64,000 bases of DNA, from contig CM030932.1 in the NCBI GenBank assembly GCA_018136815.1, positions 497,481 through 561,480 of the forward strand, read 5' to 3'. Made by a program: the position numbers and the translations under genes. The first letter of the stretch is position 1; each line of letters starts with the position of its first letter. This stretch comes from Isochrysis galbana. Lineage: Eukaryota; Haptophyta; Isochrysidales; Isochrysidaceae. Of the stretch, positions 20,909 to 30,779 are shown in pieces. The notes under the pieces are model-generated. The model made no database searches and was not told the DNA's origin. It saw only the letters and a program-made list of their open reading frames with translations.

Positions 20909-22310
20909 ATGTGGCCGGGCGAGGTGGAAGAGGGAGCCGAGTGCCGAGAGCTAGCCGGGGGGGGGATGGGGGGGATGAGTCCGGGCCGTGGCCATCTAGC
21001 GTGTGCCGAACGCTGCGGACGGCAAAGCAGCGGCGGTTGGGTCATCGCCCATCCTCGTCGGCTGAACGGGGTGCTCACCCACGATCGTGGCGCGAGCCTG
21101 CGTCCGCCGCGACCACGCTCAGTGCGCTCGTCCAGCCATGGAGCGATTCGTCATCAACACTGATTGTCGAGCGGGACCGCCCGATGCTAGCTTGATGCTT
21201 GTTTGTGCCTGTCCCCGGTCGATATGCTGTACATAGCCGCGTGCCGTCGCGGACAACGCACTCGCTGTGTGAACCTTGGCTCTACTTGCATGACTCTCGG
21301 GTATATACAATGCCACAAGTTGGACTGCAGCAGCCAGGTCCCGCTCCATCGTTTCGTAAGAAGAGCCGCGCGACGCGGCGAAGGCACGAGGGAGAGTGAT
21401 AGGGGAGTGAGAATGAGCGCTCTCTGCGTTGTGTTGCTATGCGTGTTGCGCTAGGGAAAGTCGAGCTTTCTCCTGGTCGTAGGGCAAACGCATGTCGCGG
21501 GATCCATCGTACATACCTCCTTCCTACCTCCAACAACCTACTTTTATAAGTGGGGGTCAATGGGGGCCTCGCGCCCCCCTCTCTCCACCGCGGACACCCC
21601 CCGGGGTGGGCCCGTACAATCACCCTCAGCCCCTGCCAGCTGCCTTCTGGCAAGGGCTGGGCATTCAACAATCTGACCCAGACCCCCAGTGGGCGAGGGC
21701 TGCGAGCCGCACTCCCAGGCCCGCATGCCACATGGGCCTGCTCTCGTACTGACTCCCCTCCCCCCCCCTGTTGTGGTTAGGGGGAGAGCCGCCTTTTAGG
21801 TTTCCCAAAGAGAGGCCCTCTCTCTTTGTTTTCCCGCCTTCGCGTGTTTTGGCTTCTCCCTTCCCCTTCGGAAGCCCTTCGGGTCGAATCCTCTCCGTCC
21901 GATCGGGATCCTCCGATCCCGATCTTCCTCTTCTCTTCCCCCCGTGTGTTAGGATAGGGGTGATCGCTCTCGATCCCTTTCCCTTGTTTTCTCATGTGTG
22001 CGCCCCCTTTCTTTCCTTGCGCGCGCCCCCGTGTGTTTCCCGCGTTTTCTCTCGTCCCAGAGTTCCGAGAGTCGCGCCCATGGCCGCACTCCCTGGGGCT
22101 CTGGCGGGACGTCGATTGGTGGGCAGGAAAAAAAGGGGATGCTGCTTCAGGTTGTGGCCAATGGGTGGGAGGGCGGCTGGAAGGGGGCGGTCCTCGGGTA
22201 GTCGGCGGTGCCTCGGCGGCGAGAGGACGTTGGACGTGAGTGAGAGGCGGTTGTCGCTTGTCGCAGGTGCAGGTGGCGATGGTTTGTTTGGGGGGCGGAA
22301 GAGTGTCGTC
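20909..22310. other. 3' flank of bL12m and a leader-like repeat
   Basis: 21545-21740 resembles a family A-type start (aagtgggggtcaatgggggcctcgcgccccc, a G/C hairpin next to ATGG) but diverges afterwards. 21800-22000 holds inverted words such as aaagagaggccctctctcttt and gatcgggatcctccgatcccgatc. No gene is supported; overlapping frames on both strands are uninformative. Confidence 0.4.
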
Positions 22311-23065
22311 GCATTCGCGAATCGACACTCGTTAGGCTTCTCTTCGTCGTTCGGTATTATTGTTATAATTCTCTCGTTCTCGTTCTCGGTCAAAAGCTTC
22401 GCTTGGTTGGATGCATGGGATTGTGGGTTGTGGAGCGCCCTCTCTCTTTCTCTCGAAGAGAAGAGAAGTTTCCCCACCTTTCTTCCTCCCAGGCGCCTCG
22501 CAAATAGGTTTAATTTGCTATCTCCCCTGCGTTTCTTTATCTGCTTCTGGGGGCAATCAGGTTTAATTTGCGACCTCTTCGTATCTCCCCCTTAGGCACA
22601 TCGCACTTCTCTCGTCTTATTCGGTAGGTCTCTTGGAATCCTGCGTAGCAAGATTGCCCCTCGTTTCCGTTATGGTGCGATTCCCGTTCTAGACAAGATC
22701 GCCGACAGATCGCCCTTTGATCGTCGTCCGTCGTTGTCTGATCGGAGTGTTTGGATTGATTTCAGTCGAGTTATGTGAGAAAGTCGTGGGGCGAGAGTCG
22801 GGGTGTTTTCTTGGGCGGTGTCTCTGTCCGTCGTCCTGTCGTCAGTCGTCATCCGTCGCTCTCGCTCTCGTCGCTCTCGCTCTCGTAACACTCATACCCT
22901 ACAACCTCGCCTCGCCTCGCCAGCCCCTGCCATCACAGCCCTCCTCACACTCGCCCTCGCCTCTCGCCACTCGCTCGATGTCGCTCTCGCCGCCGTCCTC
23001 GCCCTCGCTCAAGCCCGCCTGCCCGCCTTCCTCTGCTAACGGGCCTCAGCCCGTCAGCGGGTAGA
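22311..23065 (+). repeat. family F leader-type repeat, second copy
   Basis: It opens with GTCGCATTCGCGAATCGAC, nearly the same as the start at 7496 and at 41902, followed by actcgttag and a ttc-rich leader. ATG 22978 starts a 28-codon frame (MSLSPPSSPSLKPACPPSSA) that aligns with the frame at 8166 (SPSPKPVLPPSSA). The shared 5' end and aligned short frame support one family. Confidence 0.5.
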
Positions 23066-23751
23066 GGTAGTGAGTTGGTGGGCAAGGCTGGTGGGGCTGG
23101 AAATGTGGGTGATGTGGGTGGGGGTGAACGTTGTGTGCGGACGGAGGGGTGGATGGCGGCGGCGGAACAGTGGCTGTGTATGAGGCGGAGGAGCGGGGCT
23201 GGGACTGAATGTGTGGGAGGGGGCGATCGGCACCCCTCCGCTACCATGTGGCGAGTGGAGTGAGCATGGGGTGGATGTGTTTGTGGATGTGTGAGCTGCC
23301 TGAAGTTGTGTAGAGACTTGGGCAGTGTGGTATGTGGAGGGAGAGGGGGAGCGCGATGGCGGTGAGGAAGCGCTCTGACAGATCCTGTTACATGGCGTGA
23401 GAGCGGGATCGGAGGGCATGACTGCGAGCGGAATAGGGGTAGAGCACACGAGAGACGAACACGAAGGGGGTGCTTCCGGGATAGCGCGCCAGAAACAAAA
23501 GACGTACAAGAGAAGGGGCGACGGGGGGAAAAGAACACGGGAAACTCTAGGAACAGAAGAAAGACTAATTAATGGAACGAAGGGGGGAGCCGGGCGTCGG
23601 AGGGGAGAAGCGAGGGGCGAGCGCGGGGGGACTTCGAGCCTCGTTGGCCGAGGGAACAAAAGGAACCGCTGGGGTTGCATGGAAGGAGGAAAGGAAGGGA
23701 TCCCGGCTGGAGCTGCATGCGAGGGGACCGGGAGAGAGGGGCGGAAGGAGA
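23066..23751. other. gene-free stretch
   Basis: GC-rich with ggtgggggtgaa-like words; frames on both strands carry no recognisable motif. Confidence 0.4.
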
Positions 23752-23768
23752 GACACGCTCTAAGAATA

Positions 23769-24908
23769 AATTTTAAACAAATTTTTATGGGTCGCGGCGC
23801 GGCAAAGGAACGGGACTAGCGCTCACTCAAGACAGGACACCCTGCCGCGGCAAGCGCAAGCACCCTTCCCCCCTTATGCCACCCAGCTCTTCACTAGCTT
23901 TCTACCTGCGCTAGCCAGAGCGCCCCTCCCTCCACACTCAGACAACCCCCTACGCAAGGATCCGGTTCTGGTCTCGCAGGCAAGGGGGCCTAATGGGAGG
24001 GAGAGGAGCAACTCCTCAGAGAGGAGCTGTGGGGAAGGAGATGTCTGAGTGGGGGCGCTATACCCTTGCGCTAGGCATGGGCAGCGACGCCGCCTCAAGA
24101 CATGTCCTCCCTCTTGTCTTGAGTCGAAATTATTGGTGCTTGAAACAGAGGACGAGGGGGTTTGTGCTTCTTGGGTTGGTTGTAGTTGGAAGAGGGAGTG
24201 GGAGAGGGATTCAAGTATTGGAAGAGGGCCCAAAGGGCATTGAGTTGTAGGTAGTTGTGGCCCACAAGAGTGGGGTGAAAACGATAAGTGTATCAACATA
24301 GGTCTTGAGTTGAAATTTTTGGTGCTTGAAACAGAGGGTGAGGGGGTTCGGGCTGTTTGGGTTGGTTGTGGTGTGAAGGGGGAGTGGGAGAGGGAGTCTA
24401 GTGTTGAAAGAGGGCCCAAGACAGGGCACTGAGCTGTAGGTACTTGTGGCCCACAAGAGTGGGATGAAGAAAACAAGTGTGTCAACAAGTTGGGAAACAG
24501 AGGCATGGGGTGCTCTCCAGGGAAGATTGATGGTTGTGAAGTGCCCTCCCATGATGGGTGCACTGATGGTAGAGGTTTCCACCATGGGACCATGGGGAGG
24601 GCAGCAGAGCTGCCCTCCCACATGAGGTGCTCTTGGGGTGGGAGGGTTTCCCACTGTTGGAGGGGGTCTCAAAGACCCCCTGCATGCTACGCAGAGCCAT
24701 GGTGACAACCTGTTCGGTGCCAATGCTCGCCACCCCGCGCGCCTGCGCGGGTGTGGTTTGGATGGGTTGGATGGGCTCTGAGAGGGCTTTCGGACGAGCC
24801 GCCTCGGGCGGCATGGGGCGTCCCAGGTGGGGCGCGGTGGCGAGGGTCGCCTGGGGCTCGGGAGCGGTCGCGGCACGCTCCATAGTTCAAACTATAACAA
24901 TAGCTTTG
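23769..24908 (-). mobile_element. family B retroposon, second copy
   Basis: A 17-bp direct repeat, gacacgctctaagaata, lies at 23752-23768 and 24909-24925. In the minus sense it starts with the AACTAT-TGTT-ATAGTT hairpin (the outer bases slightly changed) and ATG at 24883. It ends A-rich at the left. The open frame is shifted near 24620: the first part reads MERAATAPEPQ for 134 codons, and the rest continues in another frame to the stop at 23874. Confidence 0.88.
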
Positions 24909-24995
24909 GACACGCTCTAAGAATAGAGTGTGTCGGAGACGCTCCCCCTGCATGTGAGGAGGCGCGCTCTAAGAATAGAGCGTGCCGCATGGGGT
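24909..24995. repeat. two consecutive hairpins sharing the core ctctaagaatagag
   Basis: GACACGCTCT-aagaat-AGAGTGTGTC (24909-24934) and GGCGCGCTCT-aagaat-AGAGCGTGCC (24960-24985) have the same loop and inner stem but different, still complementary outer stems. The second is followed by gcATGGGGTGTTCCCCC, again an ATGG with a G/C hairpin, as in family A starts. The left arm of the first hairpin forms the target duplication of the adjacent family B copy. Confidence 0.6.
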
Positions 24996-25004
24996 GTTCC
25001 CCCT

Positions 25005-25300
25005 ACCCGCAACAGGTGGAAACCTGTTCGGTGCCAGTGTTCGCCACCCCGCGCTCGCGCGTGTGTGGTTTGTTGTTTGGATGAAATGAATGGTGAATGG
25101 GCTTTTAGAGGGCTTTCTGACAAGAAAAAAGATCTGAAGATTGGAGGGCTGCACACCTGACACCTACTAGGAGGGCTTTCTGACGAGCCGCCTCGGCGGG
25201 CGGCGTGGGGCGTCCCAGGTGGGGCGCAGTGGCGAGGGTCGCCTGAGGCTCGGGAGCGGTCGCGGCACGCTCCATAGTTCAAACTTTAACAATAGTTGCG
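25005..25300 (-). mobile_element. 5' part of a further family B copy
   Basis: From the hairpin AACTAT-TGTTAA-AGTTT (25281-25297, one arm mutated) and ATG 25275 the sequence follows family B. The copy is interrupted near 25085-25185 by unrelated sequence and stops at the caggtggaaacctg palindrome near 25012. No duplication was found, so this copy is rearranged. Confidence 0.65.
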
Positions 25301-26113
25301 AATTATAAAAGTAGGTTGTACCAAGAGAAGAGTAGAAATGAGAAGTATCTGTGATGGTGATAGCACTATCTACGTAGGCAACTCTACCGTTTTGAAAGTT
25401 TCGTCAAGATCCTCCTACCTATTGTTGTTGTCTCCTACCTAGTCTGATTGTTGTTGTGACAGGATTGAGCGAGCACCTCCTCCGAGGTCGTTGTCACCTG
25501 GAGCGCCTCTTTTGCGCTTGTTTGCCGCACACTGCATCATATATTCAAGGTCGTGTTGAAGCCAAGCCTTTGCTGCTTGAAAGATACTGTTGGTGTCGGC
25601 CGGATCGATGGAAGGCTTAGTTAGGCACCGAGGCTTTCATGCGTGTTGCTCGCGGCCTCGCCGAAGTACGGTCTCGCTTTGGGTCACGTTTGGCAAAAGG
25701 GCATCGAACACCTGTCAGTTTAAGCTTCGGACCACGAACCGCCGCAATACCATAGTGGGCGGACAACGAGGTGGCAGCCCGCCACACCTACTACGGGTAT
25801 GGCGATGTGTCAACTCACGCTTATGTAGCGACATAGAAGAGAAAAAGAGAAGAAGGGAGCAAAAACAGTAGCGGCGTGTCCACCGCAAATGTGTGCGTGC
25901 GTCAGTTGGTCAGCGAGCAACACGATGATTTGCTGCCGATGTTGCGCCAAAAAGGGCAATGGAGTAGAAATGGCAAGAGAGTATGTAGTAGCCGTGGCAG
26001 CGGGAAAGGGCAGGTAGGCGCGTAACGTTTGGACACCACGGCGAATGCTTGCGAGGACGCCGCTTGATGAACTAGCGACGGAGGCGCTCAACGGCAGCGC
26101 GTACGCGTGGCGG
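25301..26113. other. 3' flank of the polycystin-like gene, nothing recognised
   Basis: No open frame with family motifs. A short tandem phrase (cctacctattgttgttgtctcctacctag) occurs at about 25414-25450. It probably includes the 3' UTR of the minus-strand gene that ends at 26114. Confidence 0.4.
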
Positions 26114-27898
26114 CTACATCCGCGGCGTTACTGCGGCGACGGTGAGCGCGGGCGGTCCCGGGCGCGGTGGGCGCGTGACTCGCCGGATAACCGGGCGTGC
26201 GGCGCGCGCGTGCTCGCGCGCGGCGGCAGCGGCGCCATAAGGATCAGGCGGCAGCACGCGCACGCAGCCGGGTAGACGGCCAAGGCAGTAACGGTTTCCC
26301 ACGTACACTGCGAGCATGAATAGCGGCTCAGCAAGGAGCCACTGCACCACCGACGAGATGAGCCATGTGATGATGAGCACATGTGCTGGCCCTTCCGCCG
26401 ACCAGTTGACGCGGGCTGCGGTAACGACGGCAGCTACAAGCGCAACTAGCAGGACGCACACGTTGAAGAACCACGCGCTTGCCCAGCTGAAGATGGAGCC
26501 GGCGTTCACCCAGCGCGCCAAACGGAAGCAACCTGCGCAGACTACGCCAGTGGCGGTGCCCACAATGGCGCCGACAACGGTATGCAACATGTTGGGCAAC
26601 GCAAGGTATACGTCATCAAGAACAAACGATAACTGTGCGCCCAGCGTCAGGCTCATGGTGGCGGAGAGTAGCTGCGCCGCAACGGCCGTCCAAAACACGT
26701 GGCAGCGCATTGGCGACGAGATGCCCCTGCGTGTCGGTGCAGCGCACAAAAGGGCAAACACGAGGCCTGTGAGCGTGTGATGCCGCAGCGCGAGCGCGAC
26801 GACTCGCGGCAAGCCAGGCGGACGTGGCATTGCGACAGTGGTGGTGGGTGCCTCCGCGCTGGCCGTCTGACCGAGCGTCGCCCAGCTGCTGGCGATGCCG
26901 GCAGTCGCAGTTGCGCGCGCCTGCGCAGCGGACGGCCGAGGCAACACGCGAACCGCTGACGAGAGGGGCAGCGGGCGGTTTGACGCGTCTGCTGCCGCGG
27001 AGACGGCAACTGCCGCTCGGCGCAGCGGGCTTTCCTTGGGCCGAACCGGCTGCTTGGCCGGCAGCGGCGATGAGGAGTCACTTACACGGGCGCGGCTACT
27101 CGGCGGCCGGCTCCTCGCGGGCGAGTTGCCCGGCTCATTCGGCCAAGCTAGGGTGCCAACGTTCGTGGAAGTAGATGACGGAGGGGGTAGCGCCAAGGAC
27201 AAGCCCGGCAGCAACGAGGAAGAATCACTAACACGGGCGCGGCTGCTTAGCGGCCGGCTCTCCGTGGGCGAGTGCGGTGGTGATGGCGGCGGCGAGGAAG
27301 CAGAGGCGGTGTCCTCAACGGACAGCCCGTTGGTGGCCGGTCCGTCGGTTGCGGAGCTCGTGCGCGCCGCTCGCACGCGGCGCGGCGCGCGCAGCCGCTC
27401 CTGCGGGAGTAACTCAGGCATGGCGAGCGAGGACGCGTCGGAAGATGCCGTCGGCTCGCAGATAGCATTGAGGCTCGCCATCTTGACGCGGAGCCGCTTG
27501 AGCGCCTCCTCACTCGAGGCCGAGTCCAACGAGCGCTCGCTCAGCCGCTTCTCCAGCGTTGGCAGTCGCTTGGGTGCTGGTGTCGGCTCAAGAAGCGCCG
27601 TTGACTCGACCCGGCGCAGTGGCGGCGCGTCGCTCGAACCGCGTTCGATGATAGGCGTTGCCCACGCGTCCGCCGCGTCCGTTGAAACGTTGGCAGGCGG
27701 TAATTCGCACGATGGCAGCCGGCCGGCCCTCGCGCGCGGGCGGAGAGGCGGTAGCGGGATGCGCTCTTGCACAGTTAGCGTCTCCTCGAGGTTGTCCCGC
27801 TCGGCCGACGAGCGCTGCGTCGCATTCAACTCCGGCAGGGCGCCACGGCATGCGCGCGAGCGTGCACCACCGCCAAAGGGCCGGCGCAGCCCGATGCG
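26114..27898 (-). CDS. large membrane protein with polycystin-like C-terminal segment (5' end lost in a gap)
   Basis: The frame reads on the minus strand from the N gap at 27898 to TAG at 26114, at least 594 residues. The first 330 residues visible are polar, rich in Ser, Pro and Arg, with two near-identical SRARVSDSSS-LP blocks and a possible coiled-coil segment (LEKRLSERSLDSASSEEALKRLRVKMASL). The last 260 residues hold five hydrophobic spans in the order found in polycystin-1-like proteins of protists: HHTLTGLVFALL, an RCHVFWTAV span, LALPNMLHTVVGAIVG, a WASAWFFNVCVLLVALVAAV span, and ITWLISSVVQWLLAEPLFML. The last (W-x3-S-x2-Q-x4-EP) is the most telling. Such modules are found next to TRP-type channels, but no PKD channel domain or PLAT domain is present here. 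The tail (HARAARPVIRRVTRPPRPGPP) is basic. Assignment rests on motif order only. Confidence 0.65.
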   Translation of the reverse strand, partial: RIGLRRPFGGGARSRACRGALPELNATQRSSAERDNLEETLTVQERIPLPPLRPRARAGRLPSCELPPANVSTDAADAWATPIIERGSSDAPPLRRVESTALLEPTPAPKRLPTLEKRLSERSLDSASSEEALKRLRVKMASLNAICEPTASSDASSLAMPELLPQERLRAPRRVRAARTSSATDGPATNGLSVEDTASASSPPPSPPHSPTESRPLSSRARVSDSSSLLPGLSLALPPPSSTSTNVGTLAWPNEPGNSPARSRPPSSRARVSDSSSPLPAKQPVRPKESPLRRAAVAVSAAADASNRPLPLSSAVRVLPRPSAAQARATATAGIASSWATLGQTASAEAPTTTVAMPRPPGLPRVVALALRHHTLTGLVFALLCAAPTRRGISSPMRCHVFWTAVAAQLLSATMSLTLGAQLSFVLDDVYLALPNMLHTVVGAIVGTATGVVCAGCFRLARWVNAGSIFSWASAWFFNVCVLLVALVAAVVTAARVNWSAEGPAHVLIITWLISSVVQWLLAEPLFMLAVYVGNRYCLGRLPGCVRVLPPDPYGAAAAAREHARAARPVIRRVTRPPRPGPPALTVAAVTPRM

Positions 27899-27998
27899 NN
27901 NNNNNNNNNNNNNNNNNNNNNNNNNNNNNNNNNNNNNNNNNNNNNNNNNNNNNNNNNNNNNNNNNNNNNNNNNNNNNNNNNNNNNNNNNNNNNNNNNN
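27899..27998. other. assembly gap of 100 N
   Basis: Exactly 100 undetermined bases, so the true length is unknown. The gap removes the 5' part of the gene ending at 26114. Confidence 0.99.
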
Positions 27999-28030
27999 CA
28001 CTTGCCGGCACACCTTGAGGGGTGCTGATG

Positions 28031-28200
<170 letters not shown>

Positions 28201-29650
28201 CACACAACGATACTACTTAAAAAATCATAAAACTACGTTGCGATCAAAACAGCAAGGGAAATCTCCCTGCTGCGGGCCACTTGTGACCTGTGAGAACGGG
28301 AGGCCGCGCCTATGGAAACAATCATTATCGTTATCGTTATCGTAAATGGCTGAGATTACTTACCGCATCGTCGTCGGGCTGACCCGCGAGAGCGCTTCCT
28401 CCCCCCCTTGCCCCCTTGGTCGCGTTTGTTTCCTGTTCGCTTGACTGCGGGCAGTTTGCCGGGCGGCACGGGCGGCGGGTGACCATGGCTTTCCTACGCG
28501 TCCGCATGGTGCATGGCGCTGCGGCGGCCGGAGCGGTGCGCGGTGCTTGCCTGCGAGGCCTGAGGGCAAAAGTGTAGGCCGGTCTAACCTAGGGGTGAAA
28601 AAAAGTCGATTTCGAGATTAAGCCCAATGAACAAAGTGACTAGCAAATAAGCTTCAGGAGGGTGGGAAACAAGCATATACAACCTCTTTTTCTTCCATGC
28701 GTCGTGGCGGCGGGGGGCTGGGGAGTGGGAGCGGTCGGCGCGCGCTCCATCGCTAAAACTATAACAATAGTTTTCTCTGCTGATTGTGGATACTAATAGT
28801 AGCGTAAGGGAAATTCTCTGCAGGTTAGTACCGCTCTACTTCCACAAAAAACTCTTGAAGATGCCGGCCATCATGAGACTATCACTCACTGAGACCAAAC
28901 GACATAAACGCCGCAGGTCGCAGGCAGCACTTGCCCATCCACCTGGGACTCTTTACCTCTACACTGTATCGAGGCGGTCGTTTGCCTCCATTTTGTAACC
29001 CCCCCTATGGGTATTTTCCCTCTCCGCCCCCTCCCTCCACTATCGTTAAAGCGATAGGGTCGTGGAGCGCGCGCCAATCCCCTTCTCTTCTGCCGCTCCC
29101 CACCAAGCGTAGCAATGATGGCCAGCTAGGACACTAGGTCCTTGCGCTAGCGTGCGCGGTAGCACCGTCGCTGCCGGAAGCGAGGTTGACCGCTCCACTG
29201 CGAGCACGTTGGCTGGCTATTTGGCCGTGCTAGCACCAACGTATGCGCCACGCGTAGGAAAATTATCAGCCCGCGCACGAAGCGAGAGTTGCGGCGTGCA
29301 CGTGTTGTTACATGATACGTGTCCACACTTTGGGAAAGGCTGAGGACGCGAGTGCGCACTCCAGTCAAAGAACTCCGCTACGGTATGCCACAGCATGCTT
29401 TCGTTCGTACGATCGCACGCCGGCCGGGCGCTCAGCACCGGCCACCGCGATGAGCTGTCGTGTGGCCACAAGCTTTTGAGGAAGTCCTTGCACACGTACC
29501 ACGATCACGCAAGGCCGTCCCTTGCGTGGGTTCTTACGCCATGCGGCCAGAGCGCCGTGCAGATCGGCGGCATTTACGTGGCAAAGTAGGTCCATCACGA
29601 CTCGCCCCTCCACGTGTCCCTCTGCCGCCCCTTCTCTCGCGCCTGCCCGC
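28201..29650. other. gene-free stretch with two retroposon 5' ends
   Basis: Most of this region shows no gene. 28722-28774 (minus) is an isolated family C start: hairpin AAAACTAT-TGTT-ATAGTTTT at 28755-28774 and ATG at 28750 opening MERAPTAPTPQPPA, broken off after about 20 codons. 29040-29076 (plus) is another hairpin start, CTATCG-TTAAAG-CGATAG, followed by ggtcGTGGAGCGCGCGCC, where the start codon is GTG rather than ATG. 28321-28345 repeats ttatcg. Confidence 0.55.
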
Positions 29651-30253
29651 TCAGACGCTGCTGATGTACGCATCTAGGTCGAAGCGCTTTTGGAAGTGGT
29701 TGAACGCCCACACCTTGTCATAGTCGTCGGTCCCGTAGAAGCGGCGGACGAGCGAGAGCAGGTTTTCAACCTCGTCCTTGGTGAGACGATCGGCATCTGC
29801 CTCCGCGCGCACCAGCGCCAGCCCCTTATCGTCGAGGAGCTCATCGAAGAGGAGGACAGACAGCCACGGCGGCGCCAGCTCAGGCGAGCGGCGGTAGTCC
29901 TCGAGCGCCGTGAAGGCAAACATGGAGTGTGCGGACGAGAACTGGGAGAATAGTAGCATGTGCCCCCCCCCTCGTTTCAGCGGCCATATGAACGATCCCG
30001 ACTCGCCCCCGCGAGCCCTGAGAAGCGAGAACTCTCTCTCTTCGAGCGCAGAAGCCGCTAACTCTCTCTTGTCAGCGTGGTGAGAGGCCCAGATCTGGAG
30101 GATCTGGTCAGGAGGGAGGCGGCGGAGGTGATCGAGGCGTACTACGTCATCCAACGCCCGAGGTACGCCCGGAATCACCCCGGAAGCCAGCCGGCAAAGC
30201 CGGGGAGAGAGCGGGAAGCCGCGAGAGATCAGCCGGCGCGCCACCGCCGCCAT
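29651..30253 (-). CDS. ATPAF1: ATP11-family F1-ATPase assembly factor (ATPAF1-like)
   Basis: A single exon of 200 residues from ATG 30253 to TGA 29651. The upstream in-frame GTG is not used as start. The N-terminus (MAAVARRLISRGFPLSPRL) is basic and hydroxylated like a mitochondrial presequence. The body has the ATP11 order: LDDVVRLDHLRRLPPDQILQIW, then a short HHADKRE segment, a F-W-PL-R-G strand, LLFSQFSSAHSMFAFTALEDY, PPWLSVLLFDELLDDKGLALVR, LTKDEVENLLSLVRRFYG and a C-terminal FNHFQKRFDLDAYI. ATP11 proteins bind unassembled F1 beta subunits in the mitochondrial matrix and prevent aggregation. The protein is on the short side for the family, mainly at the N-terminus. It is transcribed away from the SUMF2-like gene, with about 530 bp between the two starts that must hold both promoters. 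Confidence 0.92.
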   Translation of the reverse strand: MAAVARRLISRGFPLSPRLCRLASGVIPGVPRALDDVVRLDHLRRLPPDQILQIWASHHADKRELAASALEEREFSLLRARGGESGSFIWPLKRGGGHMLLFSQFSSAHSMFAFTALEDYRRSPELAPPWLSVLLFDELLDDKGLALVRAEADADRLTKDEVENLLSLVRRFYGTDDYDKVWAFNHFQKRFDLDAYISSV

Positions 30254-30779
30254 CGCGCGCCGCCCGGCCACCCTCTTAAGATTAAAATTAAAAAATAAAA
30301 ATTGGGGACGCGGGAGGGACCCCTTACTCTTACTCTTACTTAACTAAGAAATTAGTTTTCAGTATTCGCGCCGCAGCAAAGGCTAGCGACAACTGCACAT
30401 TACATACGCTACACACTACACACTACGTCGTAAGGTGTGTCCGAGCTCATTCACAGCAACGATTCGCAGTTATACAGTTATGATAGCGCGTGTACGCACA
30501 GCTCATGAGCTCATGCCTTGCGCTTGCGCTACCTTATATTTTTATTTATTCTATATTCTATATGTACACGTTCACAGCGAGATTCACGCCACTGCTGAGT
30601 TACCTTGGGACCTTACGTGGTCTTCCCTCTAAGTCTAAAGAGTCTTCCCCCCTTCCCCCCTTCGTTTTCCCGCTGTCAGCTCTTTACTGCTTGCCCCGCG
30701 GCGCCTTCCTTTTATACTGATCTGCAGGTGTGAAGAAGAAGAAAACTGAACAGAGGCGCCCAGAGGCCCATCGCTGTGA

